Assembly: GCA_943788045.1 (NCBI GenBank)
Contig: CALSOT010000006.1
Coordinates: 558,001 to 622,000, forward strand
Origin: an uncultured Polaribacter sp.
GTDB lineage: Bacteria; Bacteroidota; Bacteroidia; Flavobacteriales; Flavobacteriaceae
Direction: 5' to 3'
DNA length: 64,000 nt
Both the position numbers and the translations under genes were made by a program. Shown here piece after piece: positions 26,988-36,446 of this stretch. The notes beneath the pieces are model-generated. The model searched no databases, had not been told where the DNA came from, and worked only from the letters and a program-made list of their open reading frames with translations. How positions within the stretch are numbered: the first letter of the stretch is position 1; every line of letters starts with the position of its first letter.

Positions 26988-29064
26988 ATGAGTGCTCCAA
27001 AAAGATATACAATTACAGCAGCTTTGCCTTATACAAATGGTCCAATTCATATTGGCCATTTAGCAGGTGTTTACGTTCCAGCAGATATTTATGCGCGTTA
27101 TTTACGTTTAACAGGTAATGATGTTGCGTACATTTCTGGTTCTGATGAACATGGTGCTGCTATACCAATGAGAGCAAAAAAAGAAGGGGTTTCTCCGCAA
27201 GTAATTATCGATAAATATCATGGAATTATTAAAAAATCTTTTGAAGATTTTGGAATTTCTTTTGATAATTATTCTAGAACATCAGCTAAAGTACATCATG
27301 AAACTGCATCAGAATTTTTTACAAAAATGTATAATGATGGTGAGTTTGTAGAAGAAGTTTCAGCACAATTGTATGATGCAGAAGCAAATCAGTTTTTAGC
27401 AGATCAGATTTGTGGTTGGAACTTGCCCAAAATGTGGATTTGAAGAAAGTTATGGAGATCAATGTGAAAACTGTGGAACTTCTCATAATGCAACAGATTT
27501 AATCAACCCTAAATCTGCAATCACTGGAAATGTACCAACAGTAAAAGAAACAAAACATTGGTTTTTACCTTTAGATAAACATGAAGATTTTTTACGTGAG
27601 TGGATTTTAGAAGGCCACAAAAAAGACTGGAAACCTAACGTTTACGGACAAGTAAAAAGTTGGGTAGATGACGGATTAAGACCAAGAGCCGTTACCAGAG
27701 ATTTAGATTGGGGAATTCCGGTTCCTTTAAAAGATGGAGAAGGTAAAGTTTTATATGTTTGGTTTGATGCACCTATTGGATATATTTCATCAACCAAAGA
27801 ATGGGCTGCTAGAGAAGGAAAAAACTGGGAAGACTATTGGAAAAAAGAGGATACCAAAATGGTTCATTTTATAGGAAAAGACAATATTGTTTTTCACTGT
27901 ATTATTTTTCCTGCAATGTTAAAAGCACATGGCGATTATATTTTACCAGATAATGTACCTGCAAATGAATTCTTAAATTTAGAAGGAAATAAATTATCCA
28001 CTTCTAAAAACTGGGCAGTTTGGTTGCACGAATATTTAGAAGAATTTCCAAATCAGCAAGATGTTTTACGTTATACATTAACTGCAAACGCACCCGAAAG
28101 TAAAGACAACGATTTTACTTGGAAAGATTTTCAGGCAAAAAACAACAACGAACTAGTTGCCATTTTTGGTAACTTTATTAACAGAGTTGTGGTTTTAACA
28201 AATAAATATTATGAAGGAATTGTGCCTGAACCAAATGATTTTACAGAAGTAGATGAAGATGTTTTAGCAGCTGTAAAAGAGTTTCCAAATAGTATTGGTA
28301 AATCTATTGAAAGATATCGATTTAGAGAAGCCTCTCAAGAATTAATGAACTTAGCAAGACTTGGTAACAAGTATTTAGCTGATGAAGAGCCTTGGAAAGT
28401 TATAAAAATAGATGCAGAACGTGTACAAACAATTATGTATGTTGCTTTGCAAATTTCTGCAGCTTTAGCTGTTGTTTCTGAACCATTTTTACCATTTACA
28501 TCAACAAAATTAAAAGGAATCTTAAATCTAAATGTAATTTCGAGTGAAACCGAGAAATCTCTTTCTTGGGAAAACGTAACTGAACAAGACGTTTTAATAC
28601 CTGGAACTCATCAAATAAATAAAGCCGAATTGTTATTTTCTAAAATTGAAGATAAAACAATTGAAGCTCAAATAGAGAAATTACAAGCAACTAAATTGGC
28701 CAACGAGCAAGAAAACAAAGTTGTTGAGGCTCAAAAAGAAACCATTGACTTTGAAGATTTCACAAAACTTGATATTAGAATTGGTACTATTTTAGAAGCT
28801 GAAAAAGTTGCTAAAACTAAAAAGCTTCTAAAACTAAAGGTTGATGTTGGTATTGATACAAGAACTATTGTTTCTGGTATTGCAGAAAGTTTTTCTCCTG
28901 AAGAAATTATTGGGCAGCAAGTTTCTGTTTTGGTAAACTTAGCGCCAAGAAAAATTAGAGGTGTAGAAAGCCAAGGGATGATTTTAATGACAGATACACC
29001 TGATAGTAAATTAGCTTTCGTAGAACCCGCAAAAGAAGTTAAAAACGGACAAGAAGTGAGTTAA
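26988..29064 (+). CDS. metG: Methionyl-tRNA synthetase, interrupted by a single-base frameshift
   Basis: The enzyme charges tRNA-Met with methionine. The HIGH motif is in [11 protein letters not shown] near residue 20, the four zinc cysteines are in [17 protein letters not shown], and the KMSKS loop appears as [11 protein letters not shown]-terminal tRNA-binding domain ([20 protein letters not shown] onward) is present. The first frame (26988) breaks near 27405: GCAGATCAGATTTG contains one extra base relative to the expected AD-RF reading, and the second frame continues to 29064. Removing that base gives a normal protein of about 691 residues. As metG is usually essential and single-copy, an error in the sequence is likelier than true loss. 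Confidence 0.9.
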
Positions 29065-29966
29065 TGCTTAAGATAGCACACCATCCTATATACAATCATC
29101 CACTGAGGGAAGACCATCGTTTTCCAATGGAAAAATATGACTTGTTGCCTGAACAATTATTGTATGAAGGCACTTGTAGACCAGAGAACTTTTTTGAGCC
29201 AGAAAAACCGAATAACAAATATTTTTTTACGGTTCATGAACCTGAATATTTTTTCGACTTATTAAACATCACTTTAGATCAAAAAGCTGCAAGAAAAATC
29301 GGATTTCCACTTTCTGAAGTTTTAATTGATCGTGAAATGATTATTGCAGACGGCACAATGAAAGCATCTAATTTTGCATTAAAAAATGGAATTTCAATGA
29401 ACATTGCAGGTGGTACACACCACGCTTTTTCAAATAAAGGTGAAGCTTTTTGTATGTTAAATGACCAAGCAATCGGAGCAAAATATATACAAAATAAAGG
29501 TTTAGTAAAGAAAATTCTAATTGTAGATCTAGATGTACATCAAGGAAACGGAACTGCTGAAATTTTTCAAAACGATCCCTCTGTTTTTACCTTTTCTATG
29601 CATGGAAAAAGTAATTATCCCTTTATCAAAGAAAAAAGTGATTTAGATATTCCATTAGAAGACAATACGACAGATGCTGAATATTTATCAATATTAAAAC
29701 ATATTTTACCAAAACTAATCAGTCAACAAAAACCAGACTTTATCTATTATCTATGTGGTGTAGACGTTTTAGAATCCGATAAACTAGGTAAGTTAAATTT
29801 AACTGTTAAAGGTTGTAAAGATCGAGATCGATTCGTTCTGCAAACCTGCTTCGATTTAAAAATCCCCGTGATGTGTTCTATGGGTGGAGGTTATTCTAAA
29901 GATGTAAACATTATTGTAGATGCACACGCTAATACGTTTAGATTAGCACAGGAAATTTATTTTTAA
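29064..29966 (+). CDS. Histone deacetylase-superfamily protein
   Basis: This 300-residue zinc amidohydrolase is of the arginase/deacetylase fold. Active-site features are AGGTHHAFSNKGEAFCMLND (tandem histidines), DLDVHQGNGTAEIF (zinc-binding D and H) and GVDVLESDKLGKL (third zinc D). Bacterial members remove acetyl groups from small amines, acetoin-related substrates or proteins. The natural substrate here is unknown. Its ATG overlaps the metG stop codon (TAATG), so translation is probably coupled to metG. Confidence 0.88.
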   Translation: MLKIAHHPIYNHPLREDHRFPMEKYDLLPEQLLYEGTCRPENFFEPEKPNNKYFFTVHEPEYFFDLLNITLDQKAARKIGFPLSEVLIDREMIIADGTMKASNFALKNGISMNIAGGTHHAFSNKGEAFCMLNDQAIGAKYIQNKGLVKKILIVDLDVHQGNGTAEIFQNDPSVFTFSMHGKSNYPFIKEKSDLDIPLEDNTTDAEYLSILKHILPKLISQQKPDFIYYLCGVDVLESDKLGKLNLTVKGCKDRDRFVLQTCFDLKIPVMCSMGGGYSKDVNIIVDAHANTFRLAQEIYF

Positions 29967-29967
29967 G

Positions 29968-32193
29968 TCACCCTAAAACACGACTCTTTTTCAATTCCTT
30001 AATAAAAGGTTGGCTATACATTCTTTTACCCAAGGCAGCATTAATTGCATTTGCAACGGCACCTCCTGCAGGTGGCAACCCTGGTTCTCCTAAACCTGTT
30101 GGAGACAATTCGTTTTCTACAAAATGAACCTCAACTTTTGGTGTTTCCTGCATTCTAATTAATCTATAAGTATTAAAGTTTTTGTGCGATGGTTTTCCGT
30201 CTTTAAAAGAAAGGTCTGCATACATTGCATGCCCTATTCCATCTATAACACCACCCTCAACTTGATTTCTTGCTCCTGTTGGGTTTACTACAACTCCGCA
30301 ATCTACAGCAACAATTACCTTTTTAATCACCGGAAAACCATCTTTTAATTCGATTTCTGCAATTTCGGCAACATGTGTATTATGGCTATAATATGCAGAA
30401 AAACCCTGATAAACCCCTGGCTCGGTTTTTCCCCAATTTGCTTTTTCTCTTACTAACTTAATCGTATCCTCCATTCTTTGTCCAGAATATTGTATTCTTT
30501 TATCTGTTGACCCTTTTACGTTTTGAAGTAGATCTAGGCGTAATTGAATAGTATCTATATTTAATTCTGATGCCAACTCGTCAAAGAAACTTTGTTCTGC
30601 AAAAGCTAAAAAATTAGTATACGGTGCTCTCCACGCCCCTGTTGTAATATTACCTCTGTAGTTAGCCGATTCAACTTTATAGTTAGGAATACAACCTGCC
30701 GGGAAAAAGTTAGGAAGTAGCCCATACATATTTCCGTTTATAGCAGCTTCCTTCAAATGATATCCTGTCACTTTTCCATCTTTGATGGATGCTTTTATTC
30801 TATATTTTATTGCAGGACGATAGATACCCGTAGTCATATCATCTTCTCTAGAAGAAATAAGTTTTACTGGTTTTTTAATGGCATTTGATATTTCTGCAGC
30901 TTCATAAACGAAATCACCATACAATCTTCTCCCAAAACCACCTCCCATTCTTGTCATTTCTAAAGTCACTTTATCTACATCGTAACCTAACATATCTGCC
31001 ACAATAGAAGCTGTAAGTTTTGGTGTTTGAATAGGACCAACTAAATGTACTTTTTCTGGAGTTACATTTGCATAAAAATTCATTGGTTCCATGCAGTTGT
31101 GAGGTAAAAAAGGAGAATTATAGGTTTTCTCAATAATTCTATCTGCCTTTAAAAAAGCCTTTTGAATATCTCCATCTTCTCGCCTTACTTTCTGCTTTTC
31201 CCCATCTAAAACTTTTGTCAGTATTTTGTCATGATCTTCTGTAGATTCTAATTTGGTATCCGTTACCCAAATAGCCGAAAGTGCTTTTTTACCTTTAAAA
31301 GCAGCCCAAGTGTTTGTTGCAATCACAACTATTTTATCTGTATTTGATAATTTAAATGTCCAATTACTTTTGCCAGATCTTATTTGGTTTCTTGCTTTCT
31401 CACCTATCGTTATTACATCAATTACACCTGTTACTTTTTTTGCCTCAGTAGCATCAAAACTTTCTAACTTCTGACCAAAAGAGGGGGGTCTTAAAACGGA
31501 AGCATAAAGCATTCCTTCCGATTTATAATCCAATCCAAAAAGTGGTTCTCCGGTAATAATTTTATCAATATCTACATTTACAATTTCTTGACCTATAATT
31601 GTAAAATCTTTTATCTTCTTGAGATGCACGTCTTCAGGAACCTCTAATAATGCGGCATCTTTTGCAACCTCTCCATAGCTTAATTTGTCCCCATTTTTAT
31701 TGATAATAATTCCTTTTGAGGCTTTACAAGTGCTTGCTGCGACATTCCATTTTACTGCAGCAGCATTTATTAGCATTTGCTTTGCTGTTGCACCTGTCTC
31801 TCTTAGAGCATTCCACCCAAAACGTATAGATTGACTTCCACCTGCCATTTGTCTTTTGAAATTATTTGAATCTAATGCTCCCTGTACAACGTTTACTTTA
31901 TTCCAGTCGACATCTAATTCTTCTGCAATAATCATTGGCATTGAAGTTTTTACTCCTTGTCCAATTTCTGGATTTGGAGAAAAAATAGTTACATAACCCT
32001 CATCAGAAATCTTAATAAAAGCATTAAAATCATTGAAATTAAGTTTTTTGATATCAACTGGCATAACTGCTTCTGGTTTGCATGCAGTAATTAAATTAAA
32101 GCCAATTAACATTCCTCCACTGGCTAAAATGGATGTCTTTAAAAAGTTTCTTCTACTTAAATTATTTTTATTTTGAGGTTTCATTTCTTGCAA
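29968..32193 (-). CDS. Molybdopterin-binding hydroxylase subunit (isoquinoline 1-oxidoreductase beta type)
   Basis: The 741-residue large subunit of a xanthine-oxidase-family molybdenum hydroxylase carries a twin-arginine signal (NLSRRNFLKTSILASGG), so the complex is exported folded. Conserved cofactor regions include QMAGGSQSIRFGW, EMTRMGGGFGRRLYGD, TTGAWRAPYTN and the C-terminal GLGEPGLPPAGGAVANAI, which supplies the catalytic glutamate. The size and single-chain arrangement match IorB-like proteins that pair with a small 2Fe-2S subunit. The true substrate is likely an aldehyde or N-heterocycle. ATG 32184 is an alternative start. The 2Fe-2S partner lies 12 bp upstream. Confidence 0.9.
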   Translation of the reverse strand: MQEMKPQNKNNLSRRNFLKTSILASGGMLIGFNLITACKPEAVMPVDIKKLNFNDFNAFIKISDEGYVTIFSPNPEIGQGVKTSMPMIIAEELDVDWNKVNVVQGALDSNNFKRQMAGGSQSIRFGWNALRETGATAKQMLINAAAVKWNVAASTCKASKGIIINKNGDKLSYGEVAKDAALLEVPEDVHLKKIKDFTIIGQEIVNVDIDKIITGEPLFGLDYKSEGMLYASVLRPPSFGQKLESFDATEAKKVTGVIDVITIGEKARNQIRSGKSNWTFKLSNTDKIVVIATNTWAAFKGKKALSAIWVTDTKLESTEDHDKILTKVLDGEKQKVRREDGDIQKAFLKADRIIEKTYNSPFLPHNCMEPMNFYANVTPEKVHLVGPIQTPKLTASIVADMLGYDVDKVTLEMTRMGGGFGRRLYGDFVYEAAEISNAIKKPVKLISSREDDMTTGIYRPAIKYRIKASIKDGKVTGYHLKEAAINGNMYGLLPNFFPAGCIPNYKVESANYRGNITTGAWRAPYTNFLAFAEQSFFDELASELNIDTIQLRLDLLQNVKGSTDKRIQYSGQRMEDTIKLVREKANWGKTEPGVYQGFSAYYSHNTHVAEIAEIELKDGFPVIKKVIVAVDCGVVVNPTGARNQVEGGVIDGIGHAMYADLSFKDGKPSHKNFNTYRLIRMQETPKVEVHFVENELSPTGLGEPGLPPAGGAVANAINAALGKRMYSQPFIKELKKSRVLG

Positions 32194-32205
32194 CAGTTAT
32201 AGAGT

Positions 32206-32667
32206 TTAAGCCATTTTTTCTGCAGCTACTTTAACTGCTTTTTCAATTCTATTGTAAGAAGCACATCTACAAATATTACCATTCATAGCTTTTCTAATTT
32301 CTTCTTCTGAAGGGTTTTTATGTTCTTCTAAAAAAGCTGCAGCTGTCATAATTTGTCCTGATTGACAATATCCACATTGTGGCACATCAATTTCTTTCCA
32401 AGCTTGCTGAACTGGATGATTTCCGTCTTCAGATAAACCTTCAATAGTTGTAATTATTAGATTATCTAAAGAAGATACTTGCATTTGACAACTTCTTGTT
32501 GCAACCCCGTCTATATGCACTGTACAAGCGCCACATTGTGCTATTCCGCAACCAAATTTTGTTCCCACTAGATTAAGTTCATCCCTTAAAACCCACAACA
32601 AGGGTGTATCTGCATCTGCAGCAACAGAACGTTCTTTTCCATTTATATGAAGCTTATAATTTGGCAT
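32206..32667 (-). CDS. (2Fe-2S)-binding small subunit of the molybdenum hydroxylase
   Basis: The start is the ATG at 32667, giving MPNYKLHINGKERSV; the frame extends 48 bases upstream without family similarity. The 153-residue protein has both cluster motifs: the plant-type ferredoxin CGIAQCGACTVHIDG and the C-terminal helical cluster CGYCQSGQIMTA...GNICRCASY. It would pass electrons from the molybdenum subunit to an acceptor. The pair forms a two-gene operon. No maturation gene of the XdhC/CoxF type is adjacent. Confidence 0.92.
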   Translation of the reverse strand: MPNYKLHINGKERSVAADADTPLLWVLRDELNLVGTKFGCGIAQCGACTVHIDGVATRSCQMQVSSLDNLIITTIEGLSEDGNHPVQQAWKEIDVPQCGYCQSGQIMTAAAFLEEHKNPSEEEIRKAMNGNICRCASYNRIEKAVKVAAEKMA

Positions 32668-32786
32668 AATAATCGGTTTAAAATAATACTGGAAGTTACA
32701 TAAAATTACTCTCAATTATTTATCTCACTCTAAAATAAAATGAATGCAAGTACTTTTTTTTTACAAAAAACATCGGTATGTACCAT

Positions 32787-32820
32787 AAAAAAAAGCATTG
32801 GTCCATAAACCAATGCTTTT
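32787..32820 (-). terminator. Rho-independent terminator of ssb
   Basis: AAAAGCATTGG / CCAATGCTTTT, an 11-bp stem with an 8-base loop, is followed by a run of T on the minus strand. It lies 22 bp past the ssb stop. Confidence 0.85.
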
Positions 32821-32841
32821 CAATATCAAAAATATCTAAAA

Positions 32842-33177
32842 CTATTTCCCTCCCAACATCAATACTTCATTGGCAACAACTTCTGTAATATACTTTTTTT
32901 CTCCTTCTTTTGTTTCATAACTTCTAGAAGTTAACTTACCCTCAACAGCAACTTCGTTTCCTTTTTCTAAATATCGTTCAATAATTTCTGCAGTTTTATT
33001 CCAAGCAACCACATTATGCCACTGTGTGTCTGTTACTTTTTCTCCACTTGCATTTTTATAACTTTCATTAGTCGCAATAGAAAATTTTGCTAATTTCTTT
33101 CCACTATCTAAAGTGATAATTTCTGGGTTGTTTCCTAAATTTCCAATTAACTGTACTTTGTTTCTTAACGTACTCAT
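32842..33177 (-). CDS. ssb: Short single-stranded DNA-binding protein
   Basis: The start is the ATG at 33177 (MSTLRNKVQLIGNLGNNPE); a longer frame to 33228 is not SSB-like. The 111-residue protein is one OB-fold with TQWHNVVAWNKTAEIIERYL and EGKLTSRSYETKEGEKKYIT. It ends at NEVLMLGGK, so it lacks the disordered linker and acidic C-terminal tip (usually DDDIPF) that recruits repair and replication proteins. It is therefore probably a secondary SSB paralogue rather than the replicative one. It is monocistronic, with its own terminator. Confidence 0.9.
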   Translation of the reverse strand: MSTLRNKVQLIGNLGNNPEIITLDSGKKLAKFSIATNESYKNASGEKVTDTQWHNVVAWNKTAEIIERYLEKGNEVAVEGKLTSRSYETKEGEKKYITEVVANEVLMLGGK

Positions 33178-33331
33178 AAGATAAGGTTTTAAATTATTAT
33201 TATTTGCCAATTCGTTTTGACTCTGCAAAGTTGCGACATGATTCTAGTTTTATTCGGTTACAAATCAATTACTTTCGGTTGTAATTACTTGTAGTCGTTT
33301 GTACGTGGTTAAATTAACTTATATTTGATAT

Positions 33332-33874
33332 GTGAAGTATTATTTAGAAACAGAACGGTTAATTATTAGAGAACTTCGATGGACCGATTTAGAAGGCATG
33401 TTTGAGTTAGATTCAAATACAGAAGTCCATAAATATCTAGGAAATAAACCTATTAAAACAAGAGAAGAAGCTAAAAATACAATTCTCTCTATTAGAGAAC
33501 AATACATAGAAAGAGGGATTGGACGTTTTGCTGTAATAGAAAAAAAAACAGGTGCTTTTATTGGTTGGTCTGGTTTTAAATTGAATAAAGGGAAAAAAGA
33601 AACACTAAATGGTTTTGATAATTTTATAGACATTGGCTATCGATTTATTCCTAAATATTGGAAAAAAGGCTATGGTTTAGAATCTGCAATTGCTTGTTTA
33701 GATTTTGGTTTTAAAACATTAAATTATAATATAATTTATGGAGCTGCAGATGTAAAAAACTTAGGTTCTAATAAAATTTTACAAAAAATAGGATTGCAAT
33801 TTGTTAATGAATTTAAATATGATAATTCAGCAATAAATTGGTATCAGTTTAAAAAAGAAAACTATGAAAACTAG
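33332..33874 (+). CDS. GNAT family N-acetyltransferase (RimJ/RimL type)
   Basis: This 180-residue acetyltransferase begins YLETERLIIRELRWTDLEGM, the usual RimJ/RimL-like opening, and has the acetyl-CoA-binding region IGYRFIPKYWKKGYGLESAI near residues 109-128. The start is GTG at 33332. The substrate cannot be predicted. Its end overlaps the next gene by 11 bases, so the two are translationally linked. Confidence 0.85.
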   Translation: MKYYLETERLIIRELRWTDLEGMFELDSNTEVHKYLGNKPIKTREEAKNTILSIREQYIERGIGRFAVIEKKTGAFIGWSGFKLNKGKKETLNGFDNFIDIGYRFIPKYWKKGYGLESAIACLDFGFKTLNYNIIYGAADVKNLGSNKILQKIGLQFVNEFKYDNSAINWYQFKKENYEN

Positions 33875-34214
33875 AAAATGCTTAGAATGTGACGAAGTTG
33901 TAAAAGGGAGAATTGATAAGAAATTTTGCTCTGATTATTGCAGAAATTCACACAATAATAGAGTTAATAAAGACAGTAAAAACCTTATTAGAAATATTAA
34001 TAATCGACTTAGAAAAAATTATAAAATTTTATCAGAATTAAATATAACAGGTAAAACAAAAGTAACAAGAACCAAATTATATGATAAAGGGTTCGATTTT
34101 CAGTTTTTTACATCTATCTATAAAACAAAAACAGGAAATACTTATTTTTATATCTATGATGAAGGGTATTTATCTTTAGATAATGAAATATTTTTATTAA
34201 TCAAAAGAGATTAA
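33864..34214 (+). CDS. Small zinc-finger-like conserved protein
   Basis: The 116-residue protein starts MKTRKCLECDEVVKGRIDKK and has two cysteine pairs, C6-x2-C9 and C22-x3-C26 (FCSDYCRNSHNN), a likely treble-clef or zinc-ribbon site. The rest is basic with an aromatic C-terminus. It overlaps the acetyltransferase gene by 11 bases. I do not recognise a specific family beyond small zinc-binding proteins seen in flavobacteria. No function is assigned. Confidence 0.65.
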   Translation: MKTRKCLECDEVVKGRIDKKFCSDYCRNSHNNRVNKDSKNLIRNINNRLRKNYKILSELNITGKTKVTRTKLYDKGFDFQFFTSIYKTKTGNTYFYIYDEGYLSLDNEIFLLIKRD

Positions 34215-34227
34215 AACATAAAAAACG

Positions 34228-34698
34228 TTAACTATTCCAAGTATTACCTTTTACACTAAGTGCGGCTTTTAAGACATCTTTCTGACTTAATTGTCCAATT
34301 AATTTTCCGTTTTCAACTACAGGAAATCGTCTTCTACTTGAGCTTATAAATTTTGAAGCAGCGTCAAAAATATTCATGTTTTTATCAATCGTATCAACAT
34401 CTTTAACCATATATTTTCCAACTGTATTATTTACATCAGAAGGCATGTTGTAATATTTACTTTCAGAAATATGTTTTATACAATCTGTTTCCGAAATAAT
34501 ACCGATTAAATCGTTTTTATCGTTTACAACGGGTCCTCCAGAAATTTTATTCGTAATTAATTGATTAATTACGTGATCTAAAGAATCTTCAACATTAAAA
34601 GTTATCAATTTTTTTGTCATATAATCAGACACTAAAATTTGTGCATCTTCTTTTCCTTGCGATGTATCTCTTTTTCCTTGAAAACTTTTAATAGCCAT
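34228..34698 (-). CDS. CBS domain protein
   Basis: The 156-residue protein consists of two CBS modules, a regulatory fold that binds adenosyl compounds. The first lies around residues 22-80 (VSDYMTKKLITFNVEDSL, NKISGGPVVNDKNDLIGIIS) and the second around 85-148 (SSSRRRFPVVENGKLIGQLS). There is no attached catalytic domain. Such stand-alone CBS proteins sense energy state or act as adaptors. It is a single gene. Confidence 0.9.
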   Translation of the reverse strand: MAIKSFQGKRDTSQGKEDAQILVSDYMTKKLITFNVEDSLDHVINQLITNKISGGPVVNDKNDLIGIISETDCIKHISESKYYNMPSDVNNTVGKYMVKDVDTIDKNMNIFDAASKFISSSRRRFPVVENGKLIGQLSQKDVLKAALSVKGNTWNS

Positions 34699-35016
34699 AA
34701 TAATTTGGTATTTGATTTAACTAAATGTAATAAAAATTAAGTTTTAAACAACTTATAAATTTAGTTTTTTTAACATTTTGTGCATTGATCATAGCTTTTC
34801 CCTCTAATAAAAGCCTGTTTAATACGCTTTTCTGTACGCCTATTCAAGAGCGCTATCTATTAGAATGTACTTATTAAAAATCAACTTTTTCGCTCACAAC
34901 AAATAGATTTAATAAAAATCAAAAATTAGACGTTACAACATGTCATCTTTTATTAAAAGCAAAAAAACATTCTGAAAATTCAGAATGCTTTTTTAAAATA
35001 TTTTACAAACAAGTGT
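34699..35016. other. Intergenic region (318 bp)
   Basis: Apart from the pyruvate kinase terminator near its right end, I find no ORF, RNA gene or repeat in this AT-rich stretch. Confidence 0.45.
34961..34990 (-). terminator. Rho-independent terminator of pyk
   Basis: CATTCTGAA and TTCAGAATG form a 9-bp stem followed on the minus strand by a seven-T run; it lies 30 bp past the pyk stop. Confidence 0.85.
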
Positions 35017-36444
35017 TTAGTCTATCTCAGAAACTCTAGAGGTATTGACCATTCCATGCGCTTTTGCAGGCATAGACGTCAGGTTAATCATAAGGTCTCC
35101 CTGCTTTACATATCCTTTTTCTTTTGATATTTTATTGATCTCAACAACTGTTGCATCAGTAGTTAAGTTTGCATCATAATAAAACGCTTTAACACCCCAA
35201 AGTAAGTTCAGTTTTCCTAAAATTCTTCTTTCTGATGAAAATACTAATATTTTAGCTTGTGGTCTCCAAGCAGATATCTGAAAAGCAGTGTAACCACTTA
35301 AAGTAAGTGTAGAAATTGCTGCGGCATCTATATCGTTTGCCATTAAAGCTGCATGATGACAAACTGATTTTGTAATAAATCTGTTTGTTCTAATATGCGG
35401 TGCTTCATGCGGTACTTTAATCATTCTAGAATTCTCAACAGCTTTAATAATTTCTGCCATTTTTTGAATAACTCTTACTGGGTGTTTTCCTACAGAGGTT
35501 TCACCAGAAAGCATTACTGCATCTGCACCATCCATAATTGAGTTTGCAACGTCATTTACTTCTGCTCTGGTTGGAACAGAATTATCAATCATTGTTTCCA
35601 TCATTTGAGTTGCAATAATTACCGGAATTCTTGCTCTTTTTGCACGTCTCACTAATTTTTTCTGAATTAATGGCACATCTTGCATTGGAATTTCTACCCC
35701 TAAATCTCCACGAGCAACCATTAACCCATCACAATAAGGAATTAATGCATCCATATTTGCAACCGCTTCTGGTTTTTCGATTTTAGCAATTACAGGAACT
35801 CTGTAATCAGAATGCTCGTCAATTAAATCTCTTAACATTCTTAAATCTTCTGGCGTTCTAACAAAAGAAAGTGCAATCCAATCAACTTTTAATCCTAAAG
35901 CAAAAATTGCATCTTTTTTATCCTTATCTGTTAAAGCTGGTAAAGAAATAGCTGTATTTGGAAGGTTTACACCTTTTTTAGATTTTAATGGACCTCCCAC
36001 AATTGTTTTAACAACAACCTCTTTGTCTTTATCGGTAGAAACTACTTCAAAAAGTAATTTACCATCATCAACCATTATATTTTCACCAACTTTTACGTCT
36101 TTAGGAAAACGTTGGTATGTCATAAAAGCTCTTTCTTTATTACCTACACACTGCTCTGTTGTAAAAGTAAAAAGATCACCATCATTTAAAACGACATTGT
36201 CTTCCATAACTCCAACACGTAGTTTTGGACCTTGTAAATCTGCTAAAATGGCAACATTATAATCGTTTTCTTCATTGATTTCTCTAATGGTTTTAACCGT
36301 TTTTATAACATTATCATAATCTGCATGCGAAAAGTTAATACGAAACACGTTTACGCCTTCTGTAGCTAACTGTGTTAAAACTTCTTTACTGTTTGTTGCT
36401 GGCCCCAGGGTTGCAACTATTTTAGTCTTTTTGTAATCGTTCAT
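35017..36444 (-). CDS. pyk: Pyruvate kinase
   Basis: This enzyme makes pyruvate and ATP from phosphoenolpyruvate and ADP, the last glycolytic step. The 475-residue protein opens with KKTKIVATLGPATNSKEVL and has the catalytic lysine loop IAKIEKPEAVANMD and the metal site MVARGDLGVEIP. The C-terminal regulatory domain is shorter than some family members. It follows the IPExxxVDY-type gene by 2 bp and belongs to the conserved flavobacterial cluster with rnc, fabF and acpP. Confidence 0.96.
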   Translation of the reverse strand: MNDYKKTKIVATLGPATNSKEVLTQLATEGVNVFRINFSHADYDNVIKTVKTIREINEENDYNVAILADLQGPKLRVGVMEDNVVLNDGDLFTFTTEQCVGNKERAFMTYQRFPKDVKVGENIMVDDGKLLFEVVSTDKDKEVVVKTIVGGPLKSKKGVNLPNTAISLPALTDKDKKDAIFALGLKVDWIALSFVRTPEDLRMLRDLIDEHSDYRVPVIAKIEKPEAVANMDALIPYCDGLMVARGDLGVEIPMQDVPLIQKKLVRRAKRARIPVIIATQMMETMIDNSVPTRAEVNDVANSIMDGADAVMLSGETSVGKHPVRVIQKMAEIIKAVENSRMIKVPHEAPHIRTNRFITKSVCHHAALMANDIDAAAISTLTLSGYTAFQISAWRPQAKILVFSSERRILGKLNLLWGVKAFYYDANLTTDATVVEINKISKEKGYVKQGDLMINLTSMPAKAHGMVNTSRVSEID

Positions 36445-36446
36445 TT

